Shown one piece after another: positions 1 to 12,789 of a stretch of DNA of 64,000 nucleotides. The notes beneath the pieces were generated by a model, which saw only the letters and a program-made list of their open reading frames with translations, was not told where the DNA came from and did no database searches. Source of the stretch: Talinum fruticosum (taxonomy: Eukaryota; Streptophyta; Magnoliopsida; Caryophyllales; Talinaceae); NCBI GenBank assembly GCA_021018815.1, contig JAITYX010000048.1, forward strand, positions 3,599,501 to 3,663,500, read 5' to 3'. Made by a program: the position numbers and the translations under genes. The stretch's first letter is position 1; every line of letters begins with the position of its first letter.

Positions 1-343
1 ACAATATAGCCTTTTACAAAATTGTACTCCCTACTACAACTAGGAGAACTTTCCAGAGTAAACCCCTATCTCTTCCTGCTATAATTTCTTCCATTATCTG
101 CAGCAATCAACCTCACTGCTAGTCTATTGACACCTTAACTTCTCACATTTCAAAAACCCAGAATAGCAGCTTAGTGTTGCACATTAATTCCAGGCACAAC
201 GAAGCATAACTCAAATCATCACACCAGTTCTACTCTCTCCTGCGTCTCATCTTTGAAGACAGTAAATCTGATGTTTTGAAATTTCTGAAGTTTGATGCAC
301 CGATTTCAATCGCAGGTTTCTAATCTCAACCAAAATTTTGTTT
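1..343 (-). other. 3' flank / probable 3' UTR of the PDE327-like gene
   Basis: This stretch follows the stop codon of the minus-strand oxidoreductase gene. It has no open frame of note and no recognisable repeat. The 3' UTR probably lies here, but I see no clear polyadenylation signal, so its end is not fixed. Confidence 0.4.
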
Positions 344-3300
344 TCAGTACTTGACAATCCCGGAACTTTGAGCCTTTCCCAGAACGGACTCAATTTCAGA
401 AGTGCACAAGCCTAGATTTTTGGCAACAGCAAAACCCGCATACATGCCATCAACTGCTGCACTGACTATTCCACCAGCATACCCGGCTCCTTCCCCCACT
501 GGATACAGTCCCTTCAAGCTTGTGCTCTCGTATGTCGTGCTGCTCCTAGATATTTGGACTGGTGAACTCGTTCTCGTCTAAAAAGTAAAAGAGCACGTCA
601 AAAATACACACGTTTAACTTGAAGCAAATACGTCTGATTCTTTTCTCGCTCCAAAACGCATGGCAAATTTGAAAACATGAAGTTCGGTTATATTTTGGTT
701 TTATGGACAAAGTAGGAAGTCCACGCTGTTCACACTCTTCATTTTACCTCAACTACCTGTGTGTTGGACACTCAATACTCCACATTGGTATGAGCACCTA
801 TTCGACTTATTATACTAGAAATCCACAAAATCTTGAAAAACACTTGAGTCTGACACCTAGACAATGCACCAGACAAGGATTTGCACGAATTTTACCGACA
901 TTATAGTATATACCCTTAATCCGCAGCAAGAGAAAAAAGGACACAGATCGATTCAAGTAAAATGAAGTAATTGATAGGATAGAAATCAAATCATGAAAGA
1001 ATTTGGATATACCTCTACACCGTGGAGGAGGGCCTCTTTAGCGATGAATCCTGGCAGCTAGAAATTCCATCAATGCAAAAAATGGAGGCAGTTTAGCACA
1101 GATTAAATCAGTATTTGCATATAAACAAACTGCGGGAAAATTCAAGTAAAATCTTGATAAATGAAGGTCTAGTCCAAATAATGAAACCTCTTTGTCAAAC
1201 ATCAAGATAGAATCTTGTAGGGCCTTTGTTACGTGAGCAGGGAATAACTCATGAAGACTTGCCGCCTTGACCCCTAACCGGTAGCTTGATGGTGGTAAAC
1301 TTGTGGCTGTAAATATCGGAATGTTAGCACTTGATGATGGGAAATAATGAGCAAAATTTACAGAATCTGCTGAAGTTGCTACCTGACGTCTTATTTTCCA
1401 GAAAATCAGTGGCTATTTGCACAGGAACCACAAAATTGCCACCTCCCATCGTAGCTGCTCTTTGCTCCATTTCCATCTGGATAGTTAAGTTTAGAATTAG
1501 AAGTATGGAAACAAAAATTAGGCACTTGCCATTAATCAGAATCTCAGATAAAGTGCAGTGAGCAATCAAGAAGCATACAACTTGGTTAATCTCTTACTCC
1601 TCTCAAATTTCATTTTTGCCTTTATTTTTTATTTGGGTTTTCTTTGGTGAAGAGTAGAAGAGAAAACTGTTTTTGGTCATCTAAAAACCAAAAAATTTAA
1701 TTCCAGCAACTATGGTACCCAAACTCTTGACCTCTAGTATACTGATACGTGTCAGGCACTAGACATAACATGGGTAGGAAAAATTAAGATTATCCTTTTT
1801 ATCAGAACACAACAATTTTAGAAAATGGAGAAGTCAGACATCTAAACATATACTATATCCGATTGACAATCCCAAGGGCATAGAGCATAACTAGTAACCA
1901 TAGTAGAACACTTTTCGAAAATCTGAGTACAAAAGTAATATAGCTTTTAATGATTTCAATTCATTTTCCTTCTTATCAAAGTCTTTCTTCAGCTTGCATA
2001 GGCATTTGGAGCAAAAGAGAACTCACTCACAAGACCGACAATCATGCAACTTTAAATTCATCACCTGAAATGCAACACCAGCAAGGGGACCATAGAAATT
2101 TAAGGTCTCGAAATCCTTTGGTGAGACCGTGACAACAAGTGCTGCATTAGCCCATCTTGATGAACGTCGAGAAAATGACATGCCATTTACACATAGCTCG
2201 GTTGGATTTGTACTAGTGAGAACAACCTGAAAAGCCACATTTGATAATGTCAATGAGGTGAGGGTAATATTCTCTCAACATCTCAAAGCAATGTCAGTAA
2301 GCTAAGATACCATGTTCAGGAAGAATACTCCACTTAACTAAAGACTTCATGCTATGCGCAGAATCACCATGGCTCTATAAAGCCAACATCTCTATATACT
2401 TAGCAGTAACACATCTCCACTTCTTAATTTCATGACAATTTCCCTTTTTGTTAAAAAAGTAATATGTATTCATTAAGAGTTGATAACCCAAGTGGAATGA
2501 GTTCTAATCAAGCATCCAACAAAAGCTAATTACAACCCACCCAACCATCCCCCAAAGAAAAAAAAAAGAAAAAAAAACAATGACAGTTCCCAATATTTAG
2601 AATTGGAAATGTCATTTAATTAGGGTCCTAAACATATGGAGCCCCAATACTCAAATAGTTTCAGTACTAATTGGTGAAAAACTTCCTTGAAAACATCAAC
2701 TTCAAGATTCTAGAGTAAAAGTAATATTTCGGAATCACTAGGTATCCCAAAACCTACCTTGGGTCGGGTTTTGAGGAAGCCAAATCCCCCAATTGTTTTG
2801 TAGAAAAGCTATTAGGCCCTAGGCTTGAAAAGCATTAATTGCTTGCTAATTATAAAAAAAGTAGCAAACAATTTAGTGGAACATTTTGCTTTTTAGTCCA
2901 CAAAATTCAGTGTTTTTATTTATAATTTTGGCAAAATATTACAGAAGCTACCTGTCCTCCAGGACACATGCAAAAGGAGTAACAACCACGGCTTTCAGAC
3001 CCATAAGATGATTCCACACCCTCTCCAGCAAGATAGTTTGCAACCTTGTAATCTGCAACTGGTACCTTTCCACGTCCTCTGTGAACTTCAGCTGCCAATT
3101 CATCATACTGAACATTCATATAAGAAATATGTCAAAACATAAATAAAAAATCCCCAAATGCAAGATGATTATAGATGCACTCAAGCGTCCTTTTCTTGAC
3201 AAATGATGTTAAAATCACAAAAATGATTAAAGACGCCAATTATTGATCCAAAAGTTGGACATGGTGTAACAATGGAACCATGCAACCACACATGTTGGAT

Positions 3301-6300
3301 ATAGCATGCTTCAGTGATTAATCAATCCTCATCTTTACATCTTTATGAGTCCTTATGAAATGACATTCAAATCCAAATGATGTTCAATTTTGCTGTTGAT
3401 GCATCTTTATAAGTCCTTGTTTTATGAATTACATGACCCAAATGTGGGACACCTAGGTCCATACCTCTACCCTAGGTTTATACCTATACCCCATTCGTAA
3501 CCTTATTCCAGGACCAAATTATACACGAGAAATCATAGACGTTAAATCCCAAATCAAACAAATAACAGCAAATCATTATTTCCTATATTAGAATTCATAT
3601 GTCTTACAGAAAAACGAATGTATTAGCATATTTAAAAAAAAAATGACCCACATTTGAATTCAGAGCAGATGAAACAAGTCCATGGAGAACCCACCTGAAT
3701 GCTGTTTATCAACTCCTGGGGATGCTCAATCCGCAAGCCAATCTAATTAATCAAAGGGACAATTAAATTAGTCCAAAAATTCCAACCATAGCATATGACA
3801 AACCACGCATTCAAGAACTAAATCTGCAGTTGCAGAATTAGACAACACATCTACATAAATGGGTGAAAAAAGCATATCAATAGCGCTTCAAGCTGACATG
3901 CCCAAAACCCCTTGCTCACTCTGCCTAATAAAAGAGAGGGAAAAGAAGGGACAGAAAAAGCCCATGAATGACCCTAGGAGTCATAAAAGAAAGCTCCACA
4001 TTCAAAAGCATGTGAGTTGCAGTAGCAAGTATATCTTTCCTTTAAAGCAATATGAATCCTCATTTGAGTAGTTGTCTTGCTACCTTTGGTGGTTCAGTGT
4101 ATTAGTGAAGAGCTGCAGAACAACACCCATGAAGACTAATTTCACAATTGATTGAATGAAACTGGACAGATATTTGGCCTAATACACAACCAAAATTTAA
4201 AGAATACGGTATTCTGCACCTCCACTCATTTATTCTCATCAAAACCTTAGTTATTTGATTCCAAGCGATAAAAGTATCATGACGCATGATCAATGTACCA
4301 CATCCAAAACTGTTACTAATATTTTGACTTCCTACCAACAGAACTAGTGCACACTTTGTCAAGTTAATCTTCTTATCCGTACCCCACGCAGCCTAATTGT
4401 CTGTATTACTATTGCCCTTACCTACTTTGTCCTTTAGTGGCCCAAGAAAGTGTTCTCTTGTCTAAACTTGGCTGGCTTAAACATAGCAAAGGTTGATCAG
4501 CTAAGCAAATCATTTACCATGAAATTGCTCAATAAGAAATAGACCAATGCAACTCAAGAGGCTGCTTTTGCCAATGAATTAACAGCCACAACAGAGGAAG
4601 CATGAAACAATCTGAAAGAACAAGTCCTAGAATATCAATGCATTTTAACTAGGTAATGAAATGGAAAGGAGGGAAAGAAAGAGGCTCTTATGCCAACCAA
4701 GAATTTTAGAAACTCACAGCAAAGTCTTTGGGGACCAGATCAACATTGTGCGATAGAAGCATCTGGTATACATCTCTTGCAGAATGCCCAACCGCCAGAA
4801 CAACTGCATCATACTTCAAGTCCTGGGTACAACATGGTGGTTTTACAGTTACATCTGAGACCTTGACTCCTTGAATAGTTGCACCCTCTACAAGAAGATC
4901 ATCAACCCTTGTTCCAAATTTGATTGTGACCTTCAGAAATAAAAACAAAGAACAGAGGGACGAGGAGGGAAACATCAAAGAGGATAATATTAATCAGTAA
5001 AAAACAAGATAGTGAGCAAAAAATATATTAATCTGAAAGAAGAGTTGCTTTATGAGACTTACACCCAACCCCTGCAAATGGTGTCGGAAACTGCGGAGTA
5101 GAGGAACCAATCTATCTGTTCCAAGGTGGGGCTTCCCATCAACCAAAATACTTCTTGGAGCGCCAAAGTGAACTAGTGTCCTCAAGACCTAACATATATA
5201 AAAAGCAAGAAATTAGGTCAACGAATATTTAACAACAACATTTGCATCCCAAACATACATTGGTTGCATAGCAAAGACAAATGAGGCCTTCTTTCTTCCC
5301 ATATGTGGTTGTATAGGGACATAACACTCTACCAAATTTTGGCTTCACTGCTCTTTCCACTGGGTGCAACGGATCATGCAACCAAAGCTAAATTTACTGG
5401 CTGACAATTTTTTTTGGTTGGCTTGGTTTAAATTTGACTCAATAACTAACAACAAAATGACAAGCAAATAAAACAATAGGAAACACCATAGATACTCAAA
5501 ACAAGACCCTTCTGTACTTACAAATCCCCTACTATTCTCTCTGCTTCATTCGTCACAATCTGTCTCATCTAATTTTAGACACCAAAAGGGAGGGAAAGAT
5601 CCATTGATCTTTTCCTGAGCCTTGATGATTAGCCAATATCCACATGTCTGCACCGGGAGGGGGTGCACACTTGTATTCACATGGTATAATAGAAAATTCA
5701 ATTTTTAGGAAGGGAAGCACAGACACCATAAAGGCCATACGCCAAGTTGTTGCTCAAGCTACAAAACCCAAAATGGAACTTCCTGATATGATCAAAAATC
5801 TTGCAAGGACACCTTTGGTTATCCTTCTGAAATCCCTTTCCAGATCAAATTAACAGAGAGCAACAAATAACCTCCACTGAAAGTAGAACCTTCCAAAGTG
5901 CAGTCTAGGGGAGCCACAAAGATACATAACCTTACTCCCAACTAGAAGATAGTTGCTTATAGTGAATAATTAAATTTTTTATTTTTATTTTTAGATTTTA
6001 AGATTGATATATTCAATTCAAAATATTGAAAAAAATAAAATTGAAAGTGAGATCGAATTGAAGATAATCATAAAAACACAATATAAATTAATAAAAGGTG
6101 AACAAAAGAGTATGAAAACAACTAAAACAGATACTAAGGGATACGAAATGGAAGTAACCAAGATGGTACAGACCATAAACATGCTGAAATTGGAAAGGAA
6201 CAGGATACACAAAGTTAAAACAACAAAATAAAACAAGACGTCTGGGCCACATGACCCAGTTGGACTACTATAAAAGAGAACCCCATCTACTATCAACAAC

Positions 6301-9300
6301 CTACATCCTAGCTTACCAAATCAAAGTACAGTGCTGATGGTATAATAACTGAAGACACAAGCAAAGGAGAAAAAACAAGAATAATTTTGGCCATATCAAA
6401 TAACCTCTCATTGTCTACAATTTTACAGACAGGTAAAATGTGAAAATTCCAGAAAACATAAGTGTGAAAAGCTCTATCCTTCATCATTCTTAGCTTTTTG
6501 TCAGAATCAGAGGTGAAATTTTGATCCTACTATTAACAACAGCATTCCTAGAGTTTGAGACTCTCACCCACCCCCTGCAGTATGCCATGGAGCCAAAAGA
6601 ATATTGATCCTTCTATTAAGTGAACTACAGCATAACATTCCTCAAAATGTTCGAAATTCTTATCAAGAAAGCCATTTATTCACAAAGTAACAAGTTTACT
6701 ACACCCTAAAAGGCATAAATATTTAAATGCTTTTTCAACTAGTACTTCTGACATCATTCAACAAATATAATCATCATGTTCTAATAAATGCAAAGAACCC
6801 CATGGCTTCATGGCAAATCACAAGCAACAAGTGATCGGGATCAATAATAGCGAAGATAAAATGCATATATGTTATGCACAAACATATCAGGAAGGTGCTC
6901 TTAGAAACATTAAACATAGAATAAATGGATACACACACAGGAAAGTGATCAATAATAAATGTTTTCACCCTCTGAAATGCTGTTTTCCTGTTTATCCATG
7001 TCTATGTAAAACAGTTAACAAAAATACTCACTGCTTGGACGCTGTCACTGTTCTTCCCTATTCTGGTTACAAGCTTCCCATCACTCCATGTACCTGCACC
7101 ACCCTGCCACACATAAGTCCTCAAGTGACTCGAAGTTAACGCAAGCATAATCACAAGGTGACTTTAATCCATCAAATATGTAGAAAAACTATAAAGCAAC
7201 TTACTCTTTATAACATAAAAATTTGTCTGGATAGCTTGAAAAACATATTATCATACCTCCACAATCTAGAAGTAGAGTTAGGTAATAGGTCAAATCGGGT
7301 CAGCTCGTGTTCGTGCTGAACTTAAAAGATTAAAAAAGCACCGATCTGAAACCAACTCGTTTATTAAACAGGTTGAAATCCTAACTTGTATCCGTTTATT
7401 TTTTAAACAGGTTGACCTTAAACTAACTCATTTACCCGTTTACGTCAAGTTCAGGCTACCTAAATACCTATTTGCCCATTGAAGGTAATCAATTAGAACA
7501 AAATTATTAGTATAATAAATAGTACTTCAATCTCGTTCATCATCACAAGACCATTATGCAACTCCATAACTCTAAAAACATACATCCTCTACCATAAATA
7601 TGTAAGAAGCCTTCGGTTTTGACTTTTTTATCTCCCCAATGGCCTCCCGCCCCCTTTAATTTTCAATTTTCATTTCCCGCCCATTTTCAAAAATCACATA
7701 GATATTTTGTTATTTTAAACATGTTATTATCGTGTCGAGAATCTCAACCTAAATCTAACCCAATTAATTAAATGGGTTGAACGTGTCAACCTGTTTAAGT
7801 AAACGGGTTGAAAATCTCCACCCAAACCCTCCTAACTTCGTGTCAGTAATCGTCTTGGGTCAACTTGCCCTAGCTCTACCTAGAGGTCTCTTACTTACCT
7901 ATTCAATGCAGAAGATGCACAATTATTTACATGTAACTGGAATTGGGAAGGTTTCAACTCTAATCAGACACCACCATCACAATCAAGCAAATGTAGATCG
8001 GTGACATCAAAGTCTTAAGGACAAGGTAAACTTGGGAAAAAGTAGAATAAGGTTGAGAAAGTCACCTCGCCAAAGCAAAAGTTGCTTTCTGATTGTATGA
8101 TCCGACGAACTACCAAGGCACCTATGTCACGCCCCCTCTGTTCCACTGGTTGACCTCGTTCAATCAGGGTAACGTCTGCACCAAGCTCCCCAAGCACAAG
8201 TGCTGCAAACAAACCTGAAGGGCCACTACCCACAACGGCAACTTTTGGTTTGTTGCATGTGTTACCAAATTGAAAACCATTCCCAGCTTCACCTAATGCA
8301 CTGCCGTCCTGACTCTTTTTACAGTCACGTAATATATGAATCAAGTCACCTGAACCTTTTTCTTGGGGTATATGCTCTACAAGCCCAACCTTAGGTTCCA
8401 ATTCAGATATGAAATCCCAGAGTCGAGGCTCAAAGCTTAGGAGTTTCTCAACGTCCATGTCAACAGTATATACAAACTTAGGAACCTTCAAAAACTGAAA
8501 GGAAAAAGGCAACAGCAAATGTTAGATGAACACAAGTACATAAGCACTCATGAACAGTTCAAATTATAATTCATACGTAACAAGAAACATGGATGTTTCA
8601 ACTTTCAATTAATGATTACCAGAGAATAAAACATATTTAAGGATCCAGCACCAACGGGAAGGAAACTTTGGAAACCATGTAATTTATAAGAAAGGAATGG
8701 GAATTATACGTGAGCAAACGCCAGACTTCAAGCATGTAAGCTGCCAGAACAAGGGTCTGTTATACCTAATAAGATTACTCCTAGATCCTGGATTTAAGCT
8801 GTTGAAACAAAAGGTCTACATTAGCGAACTCATAACTTGCTCTATTGCAGTTTTGAACCTCCACATATCAGCCAAATTCACATGTTTTACCATACACGCC
8901 GTTGGCTCTATCGTCCAGTGTGCTAGGAAACTAGCCGCAGCCATTGCATGCCCTTGCTCCAGTTTATATGAGTGAAATTATAGTATTTGGCAAGGAAATG
9001 CTAAGAGACCCCAGCCCCTATGTAAACTATCGGCTGATGACACGGAATACCGCTTTAGATGGAGCTAAACGTGCACTCAAACAGGCCAAATGCTCAGGTG
9101 TAATCCACATATAACCATTCCAGATCCAGAGCCATCATCTGAAAGGTGGCACTTGAAACATCTGATCCTGCTAAAGAATTGATACAGAAAGGACTGCTAT
9201 GATTATTATAACTCTTTGGTAGTTTGGTCAAGGAGAGAATCAGAGCCACCTAGTAGACCATTATTGCTCACTTCAGAATATTAAATTATAATAATTATGC

Positions 9301-10514
9301 TGTATATACACAAAGCAAATAAACACATTTGAGTTTGAATTACACAACATGGAAGTACTACAAAACCCATAGAGTAGTCACTGCCAGTAACAGGAGGCCC
9401 AACCTGAATGCTCATAATTCACTTAAGAGCTAGACCAACCAGGCAACCAAACAAAAGAACACCTACAACATTCCAAAAAAAAAAATGGTCTGAAGTAACA
9501 AAGTACTCTTGAAGAATATCCAATTTTCTAATCAGAAATTTTTTGCTTCACCATCATCACAAAAAAATTAAAGTCATTAAGCATACAAAGAGAAGCAACT
9601 CAACCAGCAAAGAGAAAACAAAATTTCAGGGCAGAGGCCAAAAGGTAAGGCAGACAAACCTTTCTTGCATCAAATGATTTCCTAACTACCGAGAATGCTT
9701 CTGCTGGCAGCATAGATGGAACCTACAAACAAGATGTATAGAAGGTAAACCTTTAGAAACACAGGAAAAGAAGGGATTTGTTCATTGTTTGACTACTTAG
9801 ACCCATTATATTTCTGCACCAAATACAGCTTTATCCCTCAACTAGCACCCAAAAACAACACCCAATACCCTTCATTGTTTGACTTCCGCTCATAGCTAAG
9901 TATTCAAGTCAAAATGAGAAGCAACGAAAAGAAGAGGGAATGAAGAAAAAGGGTTTTTTTTTTTTTTTCATTATATAGAGTACTTAAAGGCATAAATTAT
10001 GATTCAGTTAAAAATGAAAAAAAAAATAGAGTAAAACACCGCTTCCTCTGTCATTTTGCAGCAAATAAACAAAACCCAGAATTCATTTATGTTTGAATTT
10101 CTCTTACCAGCAAAAAACTCAAGTGAATAACTCATCAAAAGGAGGAATTAAGTACCGGGAATTCAAGGACTTTGGCAATCTGTTCAAGGAGAGCATCAGA
10201 GACCCCAAGAAAATCTTTGCCAGGGTCTTTGTCAACATCAACTCCAAGCTTAGATAATCGCCAAAATCCTTCACATTTGTTCTTAACATCGTGTTTCTGC
10301 TTTTGTATTTGCCTAAGCTTCTTCTTTTCTGATGGGTAGCGGAGCTTCCTGTTCTCTGAGACCTCTTTGCGCATCGAATTTGAAGGCGTTTGAAAGGGGA
10401 GAATGAGGGTAAGGAGATGGGCTTCGAGAGGAGAGAGAGGGGATTGGGGTTGGGAGAGAGAGAGGAGAGGGAGAGGGAGAGGGAGAGGGAGAGGGAGCTC
10501 CACACTACGGACAT
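344..10514 (-). CDS. PDE327: Chloroplast FAD/NAD(P)-binding oxidoreductase, PDE327-like, 13 exons
   Basis: Exons on the minus strand, in coding order: 10514-10156, 9722-9660, 8494-8066, 7103-7032, 5188-5063, 4930-4718, 3742-3695, 3107-2952, 2226-2065, 1476-1383, 1306-1188, 1057-1013, 577-344. All twelve introns have GT-AG borders and phases agree. The product would be about 706 residues. A dinucleotide-binding loop GSGPSG followed by an acidic strand end (LIERG) lies near residue 230. The C-terminal FAD-site motif GLYPVGEGAGYAGGI is in exon 13, and AVGHSARD in exon 6. The N-terminus, read from the ATG at 10514, is Ser/Leu-rich and looks like a plastid transit peptide ending near IRCAKR. The body (RYPSEKKKL onward) is in the next frame, so about one base seems missing near 10346. 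An in-frame ATG for the body exists at 10374 but would drop the transit peptide. Family knowledge: the Arabidopsis homologue (At4g30720) is nuclear-encoded, plastid-targeted and needed for normal pigmentation. Its substrate is unknown to me. Confidence 0.85.
7273..7878. mobile_element. hAT-type non-autonomous element in intron 3 of the PDE327-like gene
   Basis: A 606-base stretch begins TAGAGTTAGG and ends CCTAGCTCTA, so the termini are inverted repeats. It is flanked by imperfect 8-base duplications (TCTAGAAG at 7265-7272 and CCTAGAGG at 7879-7886, 6 of 8 equal). The interior is rich in GGGTCAA/TTGACCC and CGGGTT words in both orientations, as in many plant hAT-derived elements. It encodes no transposase. 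It lies wholly within an intron, so the spliced product should not change. Confidence 0.55.
10460..10498. repeat. GAGGGA-type hexamer microsatellite in transit-peptide coding
   Basis: About six near-perfect GGGAGA/GAGGGA units lie inside exon 1 of the PDE327-like gene. On the coding strand, in the transit-peptide frame, they give an alternating Ser-Leu run. In the adjacent frame they give Leu-Pro. Changes by whole hexamers would keep the frame. Confidence 0.75.
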
Positions 10515-10732
10515 GGCTGGCGGGATTTTTAGGGAGAGAGCGGGCAATGGATTCCGAGTGCAATTGATAAGGTTTTGCCAAAACGATAAACAGGCATTAA
10601 AAAATAAATTGTCGAATGACAATAATCCCATTTTAGCGGCATTCAACATTAAATTAGACATTAATAATTTTATTTTGAACTATTAATTATTAATCTTTTC
10701 ATTTTTGAATTAGACGCTAATAATTTCACGTT
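10515..10732. other. 5' flank of the PDE327-like gene
   Basis: Upstream of the likely ATG (minus strand). The first 70 bases are of balanced composition and may be 5' UTR; the rest is AT-rich. I see no unambiguous promoter element. Confidence 0.35.
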
Positions 10733-10780
10733 TGTCAAAGTACTACATAAATCTAAAGCGCAATGAATAGCAAGTCAAAA

Positions 10781-10814
<34 letters not shown>

Positions 10815-10869
10815 GTCAAGGTACTACATAAATCTAAAGAACAATGAATAGCAAGTCAAAAAATTTTAC

Positions 10870-10929
<60 letters not shown>

Positions 10930-10932
10930 CAT
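10733..10932. repeat. 82-base duplication with two ATT microsatellites
   Basis: A unit starting GTCAAAGTACTACATAAATC occurs at about 10733 and again, nearly identical, at about 10816. Each copy is followed by an ATT run (about 10781-10812 and 10868-10930). Confidence 0.8.
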
Positions 10933-11289
10933 GTCGTCTTAATGTTATTGTAATGCGAAAATTATTATATATTAATATAAAAATATATAAACATTTATAT
11001 CAAATCGATCATTACTATCATAACATGAAATTGTTATGTACATAGTTTTAGAAAATATTTTTAGAATGTGCATATTATTTTGCTACAAAATATCAAAAGT
11101 AGTAATATATAAAAAAATTTGGGTAAGCATTATTAAATATTGGAGCTTATTTAATTTCAAAAAAACATTCATCTAAGAAAATACGATTAGCAATAAAATA
11201 TATGAATTTATTTCCGAATAAAATTAAATCGATTAAAAAAATAAAAATTAATATAAAGATATTTTTAAATATTTATTATTGATCAATAT

Positions 11290-11580
11290 TATATATAATG
11301 AATACCATAACTAACGGTATCTTTAAAAAATCGTAACTCGCTGATAAATACTTATAACGACTAGTAAACACTCTTATAACCACTAAATAGAAATTATAAC
11401 CACTAACTAACTAATTAACCGCTTGTAACAGCTCATAACTGCTAACCATTAATTGTAACAGCTCATAAAATCTCGTAATGGTAACAAAGGGTTTTAACCT
11501 CTCATAACGTTTCATAACCGCTCTTACCAATTAACAGTTAGATTTTAACACCTAAAACAAATAACCCCTAAAAACTATAC
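11290..11580. repeat. AT-rich dispersed repeat with ATAACNGCT-like words
   Basis: The segment is built of irregular copies of TAACNGCTCATAA and CATAACCGCT. Related sequence occurs at 58437-58856 and 61670-61990 in this window, including the shared phrase taacaNctcNtaa...gctcataaaatctt. No coding potential is seen. Confidence 0.55.
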
Positions 11581-11689
11581 CTAGCACATTTTGCCCCATA
11601 AAAAACAAAGGGATATTAAAGATTTTTTAAAGGAAAATTCTTCATAGTTGAAAAAATTTCAACAATTATAGTTGAATTAAATCACATGC

Positions 11690-12789
11690 ATTGATTTTTT
11701 TATCCTTAACCATTTTTTTTTTTTTTTGCTGAAATTAACTCTATCTTCACGATCTTTCACTCTCTGTAACCCATCCCCCTCCTTCACGCCCGCTATCACT
11801 CAAGCACCATAACTGTCACTGTCACTGCCACCCACAATGACCGTCACCGCCACCCACAATGACCGTCACCGCTTTCGCCCCACCTTCCTCGTCGCCAGAG
11901 CTGCCGTAATCATTGTCAGGGTCGGGCATTGTTCCTTCATTTTCTGTTACAGTGGGCCTCTCAGTTGCTCGCACACACATGGAGCCACCACCCACCATCA
12001 CTGTCACAGTGGTTGTCGCCGGAACCCTCTATCCCATCACTGCCACCATCATCATCAGCATCGACCATCGTTTCTTTATTCCGTGTAAGTTTGCAATAAA
12101 TCCTAGTCCATGATTGTGAATTTCGAGCATCATTACTTGAATCATTTGGGGGTAGCAAACAGATGTAATATATGAGTACAAATTATTAAGCTTTTGACAT
12201 TGATGCTTGTCAAGATAAATTTCTTATTATGATATGTTTTCCACTTCTAAACAGTTTCAGGAGGGATTTAAGGTCTAAAATTGGGTAGAAATGGAAAATG
12301 CTTGTGATGGTGGTACTTTCATTATATGAAGTTGCTTCTAAACATAAAAACCAAAAGCTTTTAGGTGTAATTTTTCTTGTGATGCGAAGTAATTAGCTTT
12401 TGCTGGGCATGTAAATGTATATCACTGCAAGTTGGATCATGTGTTGCCATTTTCAATATTACATCACTAGGATAAACGTTGTTTCACTTAATTAAAGGCT
12501 TGCTTTTACAAACGGATAATTCTTCCATATTTGAAAAAAACTAGTACCTCAAGTTGAAAAAAATAGTACCTTAAGTTGATTAGTTTCACTTAATTAAAGG
12601 CTTGCTTTTAATTGAATTTGTCAATTTGAAGAGTAAAAAACAAACGAAAAAATGGATAACAAACCTTGTTGCATCCATGAACAAATTCAATTGAGTTGTG
12701 ACAGGGGATAATTATATTTAAATGAACCAATTAGCAATGAATATTTAATTGATTTTGTCCATAAAATGAATAATTAAATTGTTAATTTT
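11690..12789. other. Left arm of the Mutator-like element, non-coding
   Basis: Past the terminal repeat there is a poly-T stretch, a CAC/GTC-rich segment (11800-12070) with only simple-repeat open frames, and AT-rich DNA. A second TIR-like word, TTCTTCCATATTTGAAAAAA, lies near 12519. I see no gene here. Confidence 0.4.

Noticed and set aside
10575..10581. Upstream start for the oxidoreductase at 10581
   Set aside because: The codon is TTG, not ATG; the first real ATG codons are at 10514 (transit-peptide frame) and 10374 (body frame).
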